This document shows positions 8,600-17,963 of a DNA stretch of 64,000 nucleotides, piece after piece. This DNA is from Bacillota bacterium (GTDB taxonomy: Bacteria > Bacillota > Clostridia > Acetivibrionales > JAMNXU01), in assembly GCA_023623175.1 (NCBI GenBank), contig JAMNXU010000010.1:84967-148966 (forward strand). The letters run 5' to 3'. The first letter of the stretch is position 1. Each line of letters starts with the position of its first letter. The position numbers and the translations under genes were made by a program. Under the pieces are notes generated by a model that made no database searches, was not told where the DNA came from, and worked only from the letters and a program-made list of their open reading frames with translations.

Positions 8600-10318
8600 A
8601 TGAAACTTCTTATGCTTGGGAATGAAGCTGTCGCCAGGGGAGCCTATGAAGCCGGAGCGACGGTTGCCACAGCTTATCCCGGCACGCCAAGTACCGAGAT
8701 AACCGAGGAACTGGCCAAATATGACGATATTTACTCGGAATGGTCGCCTGCAGGCGCTTCCATTGCGGGAGCAAGGGCAATTTGCTCCATGAAGCATGTA
8801 GGGTTGAACGTTGCAGCGGATCCGCTTTTCACGCTGTCCTATACGGGAGTGAACGGAGGGCTCGTGATTGCGGTCGCCGACGATCCCGGGATGCACAGTT
8901 CCCAGAATGAACAGGACAGCAGGTTTTATGCGCGGGCTTCAATGGTTCCGATGCTTGAACCTTCGGACAGCCAGGAATGCAGGGATTTTACCATGGCAGC
9001 GTTTGAAATAAGCGAAAAATTTGACTGTCCAGTCATCCTGCGCCTGTCCACGAGGGTGTCCCATTCCCGAAGCATTGTTGAAACAGGCGAGAAGAAAGAA
9101 TATGTCATAAAGGAATATGTAAAAAACGCGGACAAATATGTAATGATGCCCGCCATGGCAAGAAAAAGGCATGTTGAACTGGAAAAAAGGATGCAGCGGC
9201 TTAAGGAGTTTTCCAACGAATGCAGCCTGAACAGGATTGAATGGGGCAGCCGGAAAATCGGCGTTATTACTTCGGGTATAGCTTACCAGTATTCCAGGGA
9301 AGTTTTCGGGGATGTATCATACCTTAAGCTGGGCATGGTATATCCCCTGCCTGACAGGCTCATCAGGGAGTTTGCCTCCCAGGTGGAGAAACTATATGTG
9401 ATCGAAGAACTGGAACCCTTCATTGAACAGCATGTAAGATCCCTGGGAATTGAAGCCGTCGGAAAGGATCTGCTTCCGAGTACCGGTGAGTACAGCGTGT
9501 GGCTGCTTAAGGAGAGGATTTTAGGTGAAAAGCCAGGGCCGGGAGCGAAAATAGAAGAAAACGTTCCTGTGCGGCCTCCAGTCATGTGCCCCGGTTGTCC
9601 TCACAGAGGTATGTTTTATGTTTTGAAAAAACTTAAGCTCACCGTATCCGGGGATATCGGCTGTTATACCCTTGGAGCGCTTCCTCCGATACAGTCCGTG
9701 GATACCTGCATTTGCATGGGCGCGAGCGTAGGCGCTGCCCACGGCATGGAAAAAGCCAGGGGAAGGGATTTCGGCAGGAAAACAGTGGCGATTATTGGGG
9801 ATTCCACCTTCATACATTCAGGAATAACAGGCCTGATTGACATTGTTTACAATAAAGGAAACTCTACCGTTATAATACTCGATAACGCGATAACAGGGAT
9901 GACAGGACATCAGGACAATCCGACCACGGGATTTACCATCAAAGGAGAGGTTACGAAGCGCGTTGATCTTGAAAAACTGGCATACGCGATCGGAGTTGAA
10001 AGAGTCAGGGTGGTTGATCCGTTTGACATAGCTGAGTTTGAAAAAACCGTGAGAGAAGAAGTCAGCGCCGATGAACCGTCGGTCATAATATCACGCCGCC
10101 CCTGCGCTCTTTTAAAATACGTCAGGCATGAAGGACCCCTGAAAATAAATCCCGAACGCTGTAAAAAATGCAGGATGTGTCTTTCCATAGCCTGTCCTTC
10201 CATAGTTGACATGGGAACCCATATTGAAATCAATGACGCATTGTGCGTAGGATGCGGACTCTGCACAAAAGTATGCAGGTTCGACGCCATTGAAAGGGAT
10301 GGTGAAAACCGTGAGTAA
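8600..10318 (+). CDS. iorA: Indolepyruvate:ferredoxin oxidoreductase, alpha subunit
   Basis: This is the catalytic subunit of the thiamine-diphosphate enzyme that converts indolepyruvate and other aryl pyruvates plus CoA to aryl-acetyl-CoA, CO2 and reduced ferredoxin. The 572 residues contain an N-terminal pyrimidine-binding domain (TAYPGTPSTE), a ThDP/Mg region (IGDSTFIHSG, then NAITGMTGHQ), and two C-terminal [4Fe-4S] motifs, CKKCRMC with a following CP and CVGCGLCTKVC. CPGCPHRG near residue 330 is also typical. The ATG at 8600 has GGAGGT 9 bases upstream; the earlier TTG in the ORF track does not. It overlaps iorB by 8 bases. Confidence 0.95.
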   Translation: MKLLMLGNEAVARGAYEAGATVATAYPGTPSTEITEELAKYDDIYSEWSPAGASIAGARAICSMKHVGLNVAADPLFTLSYTGVNGGLVIAVADDPGMHSSQNEQDSRFYARASMVPMLEPSDSQECRDFTMAAFEISEKFDCPVILRLSTRVSHSRSIVETGEKKEYVIKEYVKNADKYVMMPAMARKRHVELEKRMQRLKEFSNECSLNRIEWGSRKIGVITSGIAYQYSREVFGDVSYLKLGMVYPLPDRLIREFASQVEKLYVIEELEPFIEQHVRSLGIEAVGKDLLPSTGEYSVWLLKERILGEKPGPGAKIEENVPVRPPVMCPGCPHRGMFYVLKKLKLTVSGDIGCYTLGALPPIQSVDTCICMGASVGAAHGMEKARGRDFGRKTVAIIGDSTFIHSGITGLIDIVYNKGNSTVIILDNAITGMTGHQDNPTTGFTIKGEVTKRVDLEKLAYAIGVERVRVVDPFDIAEFEKTVREEVSADEPSVIISRRPCALLKYVRHEGPLKINPERCKKCRMCLSIACPSIVDMGTHIEINDALCVGCGLCTKVCRFDAIERDGENRE

Positions 10319-10886
10319 TCTCAGCATTTTAATTGCGGGCGTGGGAGGACAGGGAACGCTTCTAGCGAGCAGAATTCTCGGCAGCGTGGCAATGAAAAAG
10401 GGATATGACGTAAAGGTTTCAGAAGTTCACGGAATGTCCCAGAGAGGCGGCAGCGTAGTGACTTACGTGAGAATGGGTGAGAAAGTCCATTCGCCCATCG
10501 TTGAAAAACGGATGGCCGATATAGTGCTTGCGTTTGAAAGGCTGGAAGCGCTGCGCTGGATCGATTACCTGAAGGATGGCGGGAAACTGATCATAAATGA
10601 CCAGAGGATCAATCCGATGCCCGTTATTATGGGGAAGGAAAAATACCCGGAAAACATAGTTGAAAAAATTAAAAGGGTATTTCCAAATACCCAGGCCATG
10701 GACGCGCTTTCCATCGCAAGGGCATGCGGCAATGCCAGGGCGATTAACGTGGTTCTGATTGGCTTGATGGCGAAATCAACGGCAATAGAAAAAGAAGTCT
10801 GGCTTGAAGCGATCAGGGAAAACGTTCCGCCAAAATACCTTGAAGTTAACATGAATGCTTTTGAAGCAGGTTATAATGCAGTGTAA
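10311..10886 (+). CDS. iorB: Indolepyruvate:ferredoxin oxidoreductase, beta subunit
   Basis: This is the gamma-type domain partner of IorA, 191 residues. It opens with the nucleotide-type loop GVGGQGTLLASRI and continues with SEVHGMSQRGGSV, both hallmarks of the 2-oxoacid oxidoreductase gamma family. The GTG at 10311 places the loop at residue 8 as in homologues; ATG 10299 and GTG 10302 are alternatives with a poorer ribosome-site distance. It overlaps the iorA stop, implying coupled synthesis of a 1:1 complex. Confidence 0.92.
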   Translation: MSNLSILIAGVGGQGTLLASRILGSVAMKKGYDVKVSEVHGMSQRGGSVVTYVRMGEKVHSPIVEKRMADIVLAFERLEALRWIDYLKDGGKLIINDQRINPMPVIMGKEKYPENIVEKIKRVFPNTQAMDALSIARACGNARAINVVLIGLMAKSTAIEKEVWLEAIRENVPPKYLEVNMNAFEAGYNAV

Positions 10887-10907
10887 ATATAACCGGGGGG
10901 TCAATTT

Positions 10908-12215
10908 ATGCGATACTGGAATCCTACTTATGAATGCATGACAAGGGAAGAAATGCGCAGAATCCAATCCGACAGGCTGGTGGAGACTGTCAACAGAGTC
11001 TACCACAATGTTCCTTTCTACAGGGACAAGATGCAGAAAGCTGGCATTGAACCCGCCGACATAAGAAGCGTGGATGATCTTCACAAGCTGCCCTTTACTT
11101 ACAAGGACGACCTTAGGGATAATTATCCCTTTGGACTGTTTGCCTCGCCTTTGAGCGAAATAGTAAGAGTTCATGCTTCATCAGGCACCACGGGAAGACA
11201 GACCGTTGTAGGGTATACCAGGAGGGACATAGACGTCTGGGCTGAAGTCATGGCAAGGACGCTGACATGCGCGGAAGCAGACCGCGAATCGCTGATCCAG
11301 GTAGCCTACGGATACGGCCTGTTCACCGGGGGACTCGGGGTTCATTATGGCGCGGAACGCATCGGAGCGCTCGTGATTCCCATTTCGGGCGGAAATACAA
11401 AAAGGCAGATACAGATAATGAAAGACTTCGGAACCACCATACTGGCGTGTACACCATCCTATGCCCTCCATATGGCGGAGGTCATGGAGGAAATGGGAAT
11501 TGACAAAAGCGAACTTAAACTGAAGGCAGGAGTTTTTGGCGCAGAGCCGTGGTCCGAAAACATGAGGAAGGAAATAGAAGAAAAATTCGGAATAATGGCT
11601 ATTGATATATATGGGCTCAGCGAGGTAATAGGTCCCGGAGTGGCGACGGAATGCCCGTGTCGCTGTGGCCTTCACATACAGGAAGACCATTTTATCCCCG
11701 AGATAATCGATCCTGAAACCGGGGAGACTTTACCCCCGGGAAAACCGGGAGAACTTGTATTCACCACCGTGACCAAGGAAGGACTGCCGCTCATACGCTA
11801 CAGGACCAGGGATATTTCATCACTTAATTATGACAAATGTGAATGCGGCAGGACAACGGTGCGCATGTCAAAGGTAACCGGAAGAACTGACGACATGCTG
11901 ATAATCCGAGGTGTAAACGTATTCCCTTCGCAGATAGAAAGCGTGTTGCTTGAAAACGGTGAAACGGCCCCGCATTACCTTCTGATCGTTGACAGGGTCG
12001 GCAGGCTTGACACCCTTGAAATATGGGTTGAAATGACGAAAAACATGTTCTCCGACAAGATAAAAAATATCGAAGATGTTGAAAGAAAAATAAGGAACGA
12101 GGTTGAAACTACGCTGGGCATTGGCTGCAAGGTGAAGCTCGTCGAGCCCAAGACCATTGAGAGAAGCGAAGGAAAGGCAAAAAGGATTATTGACAGGAGA
12201 AAACTGCATGAATGA
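10908..12215 (+). CDS. paaK: Phenylacetate-CoA ligase family enzyme
   Basis: This 435-residue adenylate-forming ligase links aryl acetates to CoA through an acyl-AMP. The phosphate loop [14 protein letters not shown] is near residue 88, [10 protein letters not shown] near 233 and the hinge region YRTRDI near 293. The PaaK C-terminal domain ([19 protein letters not shown]) is complete. A GGGGGG-rich ribosome site precedes the ATG. It sits 21 bases after iorB. In many archaea and clostridia iorAB and paaK are adjacent, and the pair probably interconverts aryl pyruvate, aryl-acetyl-CoA and aryl acetate with energy conservation (inference from the family). Confidence 0.93.
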   Translation: MRYWNPTYECMTREEMRRIQSDRLVETVNRVYHNVPFYRDKMQKAGIEPADIRSVDDLHKLPFTYKDDLRDNYPFGLFASPLSEIVRVHASSGTTGRQTVVGYTRRDIDVWAEVMARTLTCAEADRESLIQVAYGYGLFTGGLGVHYGAERIGALVIPISGGNTKRQIQIMKDFGTTILACTPSYALHMAEVMEEMGIDKSELKLKAGVFGAEPWSENMRKEIEEKFGIMAIDIYGLSEVIGPGVATECPCRCGLHIQEDHFIPEIIDPETGETLPPGKPGELVFTTVTKEGLPLIRYRTRDISSLNYDKCECGRTTVRMSKVTGRTDDMLIIRGVNVFPSQIESVLLENGETAPHYLLIVDRVGRLDTLEIWVEMTKNMFSDKIKNIEDVERKIRNEVETTLGIGCKVKLVEPKTIERSEGKAKRIIDRRKLHE

Positions 12216-12239
12216 TCCGATATCGGGGAGGGTAGAGAA

Positions 12240-12671
12240 ATGCTGGTAAAACAGATTTCCGTTTTTCTTGAAAACAAGTCGGGCAGGCTTGCCGAAGTCT
12301 CAAGGGTTCTCGGCAGAAACAACATAAATATAAGCGCCCTGTCCATAGCCGACACCACGGATTTCGGCATACTCAGGCTCATAGTGAACAATCCCGGGCT
12401 TGCGGAAAAAGTTCTAGCCGAAAACGGTTTTGCCGTCGGACTTACCGATGTCATCGCCGTTGCAATAGAAGACAGGCCCGGCGGCCTCTGTGACACGCTG
12501 AATGTCCTGGAATCAGCAAATATTGATATTGAGTACATGTACGCTTTTGTAGGAAAGTCAGAAAACGAAGCAATGGTAATAATCCGGGTAGAGGATCCGG
12601 AAAAGGCGGCTCGCCTGCTTATCGAAAACAATATAAAGGTGCTTCCGTCCGAAAACGTTTATTCATTATAG
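12240..12671 (+). CDS. Tandem ACT-domain protein, likely aromatic amino acid sensor
   Basis: This 143-residue protein consists of two ACT domains. The first runs from KQISVFLENKSGRLAEV to about residue 70, the second from VIAVAIEDRPGGLCDTL to the end; each has the ligand-contact loop (NKSGRL, DRPGGL). There is no catalytic domain. It ends the iorAB-paaK transcript 24 bases after paaK, a known neighbour in this pathway, and probably binds an aromatic amino acid or related acid to adjust enzyme activity (inference). Confidence 0.88.
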   Translation: MLVKQISVFLENKSGRLAEVSRVLGRNNINISALSIADTTDFGILRLIVNNPGLAEKVLAENGFAVGLTDVIAVAIEDRPGGLCDTLNVLESANIDIEYMYAFVGKSENEAMVIIRVEDPEKAARLLIENNIKVLPSENVYSL

Positions 12672-12738
12672 GCATGAAGCATTTGCCAAGTTCACATACA
12701 TTAGGCAATATTTCAGGCGATATTTTGAGGCATGTAGC

Positions 12739-12800
12739 AAAATGCACTTCATGAATGCCTGGCTAAATTCATGCATTTATGAAGTGCATTTTGTTTATTT
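12739..12800 (+). terminator. Long-stem terminator of the ior-paaK operon, with convergent spacer
   Basis: The perfect 14-base arms AAAATGCACTTCAT / ATGAAGTGCATTTT are joined by a 26-base loop that holds a second 5-base stem (AATGC/GCATT). TTTTGTTTATTT follows. The rest of the 280-base spacer to the convergent gene is AT-rich and shows no gene. Confidence 0.75.
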
Positions 12801-12950
12801 AGTTTATTAAACAGTTTATTAAATAAATAATTAAAATAATTTTCAATTGAATAATTCGAATTAATATTTTTTTAATAATTTGTATTATTTTGGATATCTC
12901 CGATAATCATATTTTTCAGAGTATTTTCGTATGTTTTCTAACTATATTTA

Positions 12951-15449
12951 CTATTTAAAATTAAACTTCCCGAGAATGTACTTGTTGTAGAAATACCTGG
13001 GCCTTCCCATGGATATCCGTACTTTCTCCATCAGCTGACCATAGTATGACAACACGGTCTGCTTGTGTTCCTCGGTAACCGCCGATGGATTATAACGCGC
13101 CATTATGAATGCGTCCATAACTGCCATGAATTTTGACTGCTTGTGAATGTCCTCAAGATTTTTTATACGTTCGAGGAATTTTTCCATGGGTTCGTTGCGG
13201 AACGCATAGCGGTCGTACAGTAGGATCTTGCCGACTCTCTTGCTGTATTCCAGCGGCGTTTCGCCCTTTTTTATCTCAAGGCCGAGCAGCGCGAGTATTT
13301 TCATGTAATAAGCCATAAGATACAGGATGCATTCTCTGGGCTTCATTTTTTCAACGGAGCGCATGCGATATTTTCTTACGCTTATATTGTAAAGGAATAT
13401 CAGCGCGATCACGAGGAACACTGTGGAAAAAACAACTGCCGAAACGGTTATTATCTGCTTCGCCAAAGCTTCGCGGTAAGCTTTATCATCAACACTCCTG
13501 TCATATTCCCTGAGCAGCCTTAAGTAATCACGATAGGCCGGATCTTCTTCGAAGTCTTTCGAGAGTTTCGTGTCAAACGGTTTGGTGCTGTTGTAAAACA
13601 CCCTGTTAAACGGAGGAGTGGGTTCAAAAGTGACCCATCCTACGCCTTCAAAGTAGACTTCCACCCAGGCGTGGGCCTGCTGATTTGTCACGGTATATTT
13701 TGAGAATCCGTCGGACTTTGGAGGGAGCATGTAGCCTTCCACGTAACGCGCGGGAATGCCGAGGGACCTTACCATGACAACCATCGCTGAAGCGTAATAG
13801 GTGCAGTATCCTTCCTTCAAATCAAACAGGAAGTAGTCCACAAAATCCCTTCCTTCCGGAGTTTCGCCGGGACGAAGGGTATAGGCGTAATTTGACACAA
13901 GGTAGGTCTCAATGGCTTTAACCTTGTCGTAATTGTTGTCGTAAGGCTGGCTTATCGAATAAGCCAGCTGTGAGACACGAGAGGGAAGGTTGCCCGGAAG
14001 CTGGGTATATATCCTGTAAATCTCGCTGGCATAATTGTCAAGCCTTTTAACGGTGTCAACCGTTACACCTACTTTCAACCCGTGGCTATAGTTGCTGTAC
14101 AGCCCCTTTTCGCTTTTCTTAAGAAGATTTATGAAATTTTCGTCATTATACCGCGGCGTTAGGGTCACAAGGTTATAGCTGAAATTCTTTTTTGCCTTCC
14201 GGTCAAGGGAATAGACGCCGGACTTGTCAATATAGGTTTTCAGGGGCTTGCTGACGTTGGTGTACACGATCCTCCTGGTTTTAAGCGGTACAAACAGGGA
14301 TCTCGTGTTCAGCGCCACGTATTTCACCGAAATATCGTCAATGTAAAAAATGCTTTTCTTGTAGTCAGTAAAGCCCAAAAGACGCGGTCCTTCAGTGATT
14401 TCAAGAAAATCTACGTTCATGGGGTTATCCTTGCTTCCGCCTTCAAACAGGTCGGAAGTTTCAGATAACAAAACATCGAGGGAATTGGAGTTATTGGGAT
14501 TGTCAATAAGCTGCCTTGTATTTTGCCAGTTGATCCATGCCGAACCCGTATAGTAATCCGGCGAAGCGCCCTTCAGGTATATCCTTCTTGAAGCCGTAAC
14601 TTCCATGACCACGGTGTCGTCAAGGCTTACCGGTCCTCCGAGCCTGCCTTCATCGCCGAACCCGGTTATTCCAAGGGAAAAATAGTCAAAAGCCCTGAAA
14701 CTCCCAGTCTTGTTCATGTCATCGAGAAAGGACAGCAGCGCCCTGTTGAGCCAGGATATTCTCGGAGGCTTGGTGTGCTGGGAAATTTTGAACGAAAGAG
14801 CAAAAACGACTATGCAAACGGGCAGTATCCATGCAATAAAGGTCTGCAGCGAAACGAGGTCGCTTTGTTCCGACTCCGAGTGAATCTGATAAACATGCAG
14901 GAGATACAGGATCAACAAAAGAAACATGAAAATGTAAAATGCCGTGTAACTCATGAAATAGCCTTTAATCCACTGGATCAGGAACAGGGAAAGGCCCGAT
15001 ATCATGATGACATAGAAATTGTAGTGAACCCTCGTGAAGTAATAAATCGGGGGCACGAGCAAAAGGCATAAAAGGAATATTGTAATAATGGCGTATGGCC
15101 GGTAGAAATTGTCGGCATACTTTAGAAACTGCATGAACCAGCGCCAGAAATCGGCGAAGTAGCCGTAAAAAACCCTTGAGTTTTTCGGCCCTGCAAGCAG
15201 CGGAAACGCAAACAGCAAAACCGTGCCTGCCGCTGTATATATTAACAAGGCTTTTTTATTCCTCACATATTTTTCAATAAGATAGCATGCGGCAATATAG
15301 AGGCATATCAGCAGAAAAAGCGGCTGCGCATAATTGCCCATAAAATCGCAGAAAAGCATGGATTCGGTCAGGGCAAATATGAAACTGAAGCTGAAAAAAA
15401 CGGTCAATATCAGGTTTGCAAGCGGTTTGTATGCCTTTCCGGTTTTCAT
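12951..15449 (-). CDS. Membrane-anchored transglutaminase-like protein (with DUF4129-like tail)
   Basis: This 832-residue protein has about six N-terminal membrane segments (residues 10-230), then a large extracytoplasmic region, a transglutaminase-like core near residues 490-610, one more membrane segment near 675 and a cytoplasmic tail. The papain-like triad is visible: Cys in GYCTYYASAM, His in QQAHAWVEV and an acid in the following strand. The family usually acts as a peptidase or cross-linker, but the reaction here is unknown. It is the third gene of a MoxR-DUF58-transglutaminase operon, a widespread arrangement in which the ATPase is thought to act as a chaperone for the membrane partners. 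Confidence 0.85.
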   Translation of the reverse strand: MKTGKAYKPLANLILTVFFSFSFIFALTESMLFCDFMGNYAQPLFLLICLYIAACYLIEKYVRNKKALLIYTAAGTVLLFAFPLLAGPKNSRVFYGYFADFWRWFMQFLKYADNFYRPYAIITIFLLCLLLVPPIYYFTRVHYNFYVIMISGLSLFLIQWIKGYFMSYTAFYIFMFLLLILYLLHVYQIHSESEQSDLVSLQTFIAWILPVCIVVFALSFKISQHTKPPRISWLNRALLSFLDDMNKTGSFRAFDYFSLGITGFGDEGRLGGPVSLDDTVVMEVTASRRIYLKGASPDYYTGSAWINWQNTRQLIDNPNNSNSLDVLLSETSDLFEGGSKDNPMNVDFLEITEGPRLLGFTDYKKSIFYIDDISVKYVALNTRSLFVPLKTRRIVYTNVSKPLKTYIDKSGVYSLDRKAKKNFSYNLVTLTPRYNDENFINLLKKSEKGLYSNYSHGLKVGVTVDTVKRLDNYASEIYRIYTQLPGNLPSRVSQLAYSISQPYDNNYDKVKAIETYLVSNYAYTLRPGETPEGRDFVDYFLFDLKEGYCTYYASAMVVMVRSLGIPARYVEGYMLPPKSDGFSKYTVTNQQAHAWVEVYFEGVGWVTFEPTPPFNRVFYNSTKPFDTKLSKDFEEDPAYRDYLRLLREYDRSVDDKAYREALAKQIITVSAVVFSTVFLVIALIFLYNISVRKYRMRSVEKMKPRECILYLMAYYMKILALLGLEIKKGETPLEYSKRVGKILLYDRYAFRNEPMEKFLERIKNLEDIHKQSKFMAVMDAFIMARYNPSAVTEEHKQTVLSYYGQLMEKVRISMGRPRYFYNKYILGKFNFK

Positions 15450-15472
15450 AATGCCTCCGATGCAAATTTTTC

Positions 15473-16675
15473 TCAGCGGTTTTCAAATACGGCCTTTATA
15501 TCATCGCTGACATTGATTTTATAATAGTCAACCCCGATTTCAGGCAGGTAAGAGAGCACGTTTTCGGCGGTCTCATCCTTCATTCCCGTCAGTTCCTCGG
15601 GAGAAACGTAAACCAGGATCACCTCATAGCCCGAATACTTTGCTTTGTATATCTGGTCGAAAAGGTGGTAATCGACGACGGAGGTAAAAATAACAATGTT
15701 CGCCCTGGTTATGTGCTCGTTCAGGTAGAGTTCGAGCAGGTCTCCCGCTTTGGTCTCCTCGTTGAAGCGTACCCTTGAAAGCAGCCTGTATACGGAGTTG
15801 AAATCAAGGGGATTCTTTGCCTTGATATCTAACAGTTTTTCTTCGAAATAAATTATGTTTGTGGGTATCCATCCTGAAAGGCAGTAGTAAACCACTGCCA
15901 CCATGGCTTCAATGAGCTTGTCTTCCACCACTATCCTGATATCCTCGCTGAAGGGCAGTTTTTGAAGGTCCAGCAGGAGAACTGTGCCGGTTTCGGAAGT
16001 TCCCTGGAAATTCTTCACCATTAACTCGTTACTTTTAGCCGTCAGTTTCCAGTGAATTTTCTTAAAACTGTCGCCGTAAGCATATTTCCTGATATCTGAA
16101 ATGGTTGCCATGTCTTCATACTTGTTGTCAAGGACGGTTTGGGTTTCTGACATGAAATTAGTCCTGAGCCTGAATTTTTCGAGCACCACTATGCGCGGAA
16201 ATACTGTTATCGTCTTTTCTTCGCTGTATTTGTTTCTTAAACGGAAAATTCCAAGGAAATCCCTTATTTCAACGGACTCGATGCCGACCTTGTAAAAGCC
16301 CCTGTATTTGCATTCAAGGTCCACGGTGAAGGATTTTACCTCCCTTGGGTACAGGGAGAAAATTTTCGAAGAAAGCTGGTCGGAAAATACAGTATCGGAC
16401 CCGAAAAAAGTGATTTTTAAGTAGGGATACAGGAGATAATCGTCGCTTCCGAGGGAGAAGGTAAGCCTCATCCTGTCGCCCTTGGTAAAAGTGGTTTTGT
16501 CTATGCTCTGTACAAACCGGAATTTGAAATATACAAAAAGAGTGTAAAGGAACGAAACCGCAGGAAGAACCCACAGCAGGTTGAAAATAAGGTTTGGAAC
16601 CATTCCGCTGTACGAATGAACGAATAAAACTGCGAATAAAACGAGTATTCCGTATAAAAGCCTGGTTTTGAGCAT
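15473..16675 (-). CDS. DUF58 domain protein
   Basis: This 400-residue protein has two N-terminal membrane segments (about residues 5-45) and the DUF58 signature RKYAYGDSFKKIHWKLTAKS near residue 190, then a von Willebrand-A-like fold with LLLDLQKLP. The ORF track starts 45 bases earlier, but ATG 16675 has GGTGG upstream and starts one base after the MoxR stop codon, so it is preferred. Its position between MoxR and transglutaminase genes fits the conserved operon. The molecular role is not established. Confidence 0.85.
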   Translation of the reverse strand: MLKTRLLYGILVLFAVLFVHSYSGMVPNLIFNLLWVLPAVSFLYTLFVYFKFRFVQSIDKTTFTKGDRMRLTFSLGSDDYLLYPYLKITFFGSDTVFSDQLSSKIFSLYPREVKSFTVDLECKYRGFYKVGIESVEIRDFLGIFRLRNKYSEEKTITVFPRIVVLEKFRLRTNFMSETQTVLDNKYEDMATISDIRKYAYGDSFKKIHWKLTAKSNELMVKNFQGTSETGTVLLLDLQKLPFSEDIRIVVEDKLIEAMVAVVYYCLSGWIPTNIIYFEEKLLDIKAKNPLDFNSVYRLLSRVRFNEETKAGDLLELYLNEHITRANIVIFTSVVDYHLFDQIYKAKYSGYEVILVYVSPEELTGMKDETAENVLSYLPEIGVDYYKINVSDDIKAVFENR

Positions 16676-16676
16676 G

Positions 16677-17618
16677 TTAATCCACCATTGGTATAGTCGT
16701 GTTGCCCAGGATTGATTCAATTATTTCATTGGGCGAAATTTTCTTGAGTTTTGCCTCCTGCTTGAGCATAATGCGGTGAGAGAGAACGGGCACCGCCATT
16801 TTCTTGATGTCGTCGGGCAGGACATATGTCCTGCCGTTGAGAAACGCATGGGCCTGGGATGCCCTGAACAGGGCCAGCGATCCCCTGGGACTGCAGCCAA
16901 GAGTGACATCGGGATGTCTTCTTGTCTGGCTTACAATATCTACTATGTACTTGTTCAGCGTCTGATCAACGACGACATTCTTTACTTCCTCCTGGATTGC
17001 AATAATGTCGCTTCCGTCGGCAACGGGTTTAAGGCTGTTGAGTGGATTGTCGTACTGGAAACGCGTCAGTATGGCACTCTCCTCGTTGAATCCCGGGTAG
17101 CCGATGGAAATTTTGATTAAAAACCTGTCCAGCTGCGCTTCCGGGAGAGGATACGTGCCGACATATTCCACGGGGTTTTGCGTGGCGAGTACCATGAACG
17201 GCGAGGGTACCTTGTATGTTGTGCCGTCAACGGTAACCTGGCGCTCTTCCATTACCTCGAGCAGGCTTGCCTGGGTCTTCGGCGAAGTACGGTTGATCTC
17301 GTCGGCCAGGATTATCTGGCTCATTACGGCTCCCGGGCGGTACTCAAATTCGCCGGTCTTCTGGTTGTATATGGAAAAACCCGTGATGTCCGAAGGCAGG
17401 ATGTCAGGAGTAAACTGGATTCTTTTAAAGGAAGCGTTTATGGATTTTGCGATAGAGGATACGAGACTTGTTTTGCCAACGCCGGGCACATCTTCAATGA
17501 GAACGTGTCCGCCGCACATAAGAGCAATGAGCGTCAGTTCAATGGCATTCTTTTTGCCAATTATGACTTTTTCAACATTTTCAATTATTTTTTTGAGAAC
17601 TTGCATCGAATAATTCAT
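16677..17618 (-). CDS. MoxR-family AAA+ ATPase
   Basis: This 313-residue ATPase shows Walker A EDVPGVGKTSLV near residue 38, Walker B LADEINRTSPKTQ near 100, sensor 1 ATQNPVE and the C-terminal lid with GCSPRGS. It is cytoplasmic and probably remodels or activates the adjacent DUF58 and transglutaminase proteins. The ATG at 17618 is supported by AAAGGGTG 7 bases upstream; the ORF-track start six codons earlier has no such site. No convincing -35/-10 pair is visible upstream. Confidence 0.92.
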   Translation of the reverse strand: MNYSMQVLKKIIENVEKVIIGKKNAIELTLIALMCGGHVLIEDVPGVGKTSLVSSIAKSINASFKRIQFTPDILPSDITGFSIYNQKTGEFEYRPGAVMSQIILADEINRTSPKTQASLLEVMEERQVTVDGTTYKVPSPFMVLATQNPVEYVGTYPLPEAQLDRFLIKISIGYPGFNEESAILTRFQYDNPLNSLKPVADGSDIIAIQEEVKNVVVDQTLNKYIVDIVSQTRRHPDVTLGCSPRGSLALFRASQAHAFLNGRTYVLPDDIKKMAVPVLSHRIMLKQEAKLKKISPNEIIESILGNTTIPMVD

Positions 17619-17636
17619 ACTACACACCCTTTGCAA

Positions 17637-17890
17637 AGAATCGGACTGAGTATAAAAAATATGTCTTGCGCACGGTGAAAGAAAATTTAAAGTTGCATTT
17701 GATAAAAGCTACATTAAAACACATACTTAAATAATGTGACTAAATGATGAAATTTAGATTAAAGTACATATTTAAATTGTATTTTAACATATTTAAATTG
17801 AATTTTAAGCAACATCATAATTGTATCAAAAGTTACATTATAGTTGTAGCATATATAAAAACTATCATTAATATATAAAAATTGTATCAT
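17637..17890. other. AT-rich spacer between the ldh 3' end and moxR 5' end
   Basis: About 250 bases of very AT-rich sequence without a supported gene. It holds a 21-base tandem duplication (listed separately) and scattered repeats of AATTGTATCA. It could contain the moxR promoter, but only -10-like hexamers are recognisable. Confidence 0.5.
17766..17807. repeat. 21-base tandem duplication
   Basis: ACATATTTAAATTGTATTTTA is followed at once by a copy differing at one base (GTATT versus GAATT). There are two units only. Confidence 0.85.
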
Positions 17891-17914
17891 AAAAAAAAGG
17901 GCCGCATAAGCCCT
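17891..17914 (-). terminator. Intrinsic terminator of ldh
   Basis: On the minus strand AGGGC, a 7-base interval and GCCCT are followed by eight T. It lies about 50 bases beyond the ldh stop. A second short hairpin (CCGGT/ACCGG) precedes it. Confidence 0.75.
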
Positions 17915-17963
17915 GAAATTTTACAACCCGGTATTGAAAAAATAACCGGAAATTTTAGAGTCT

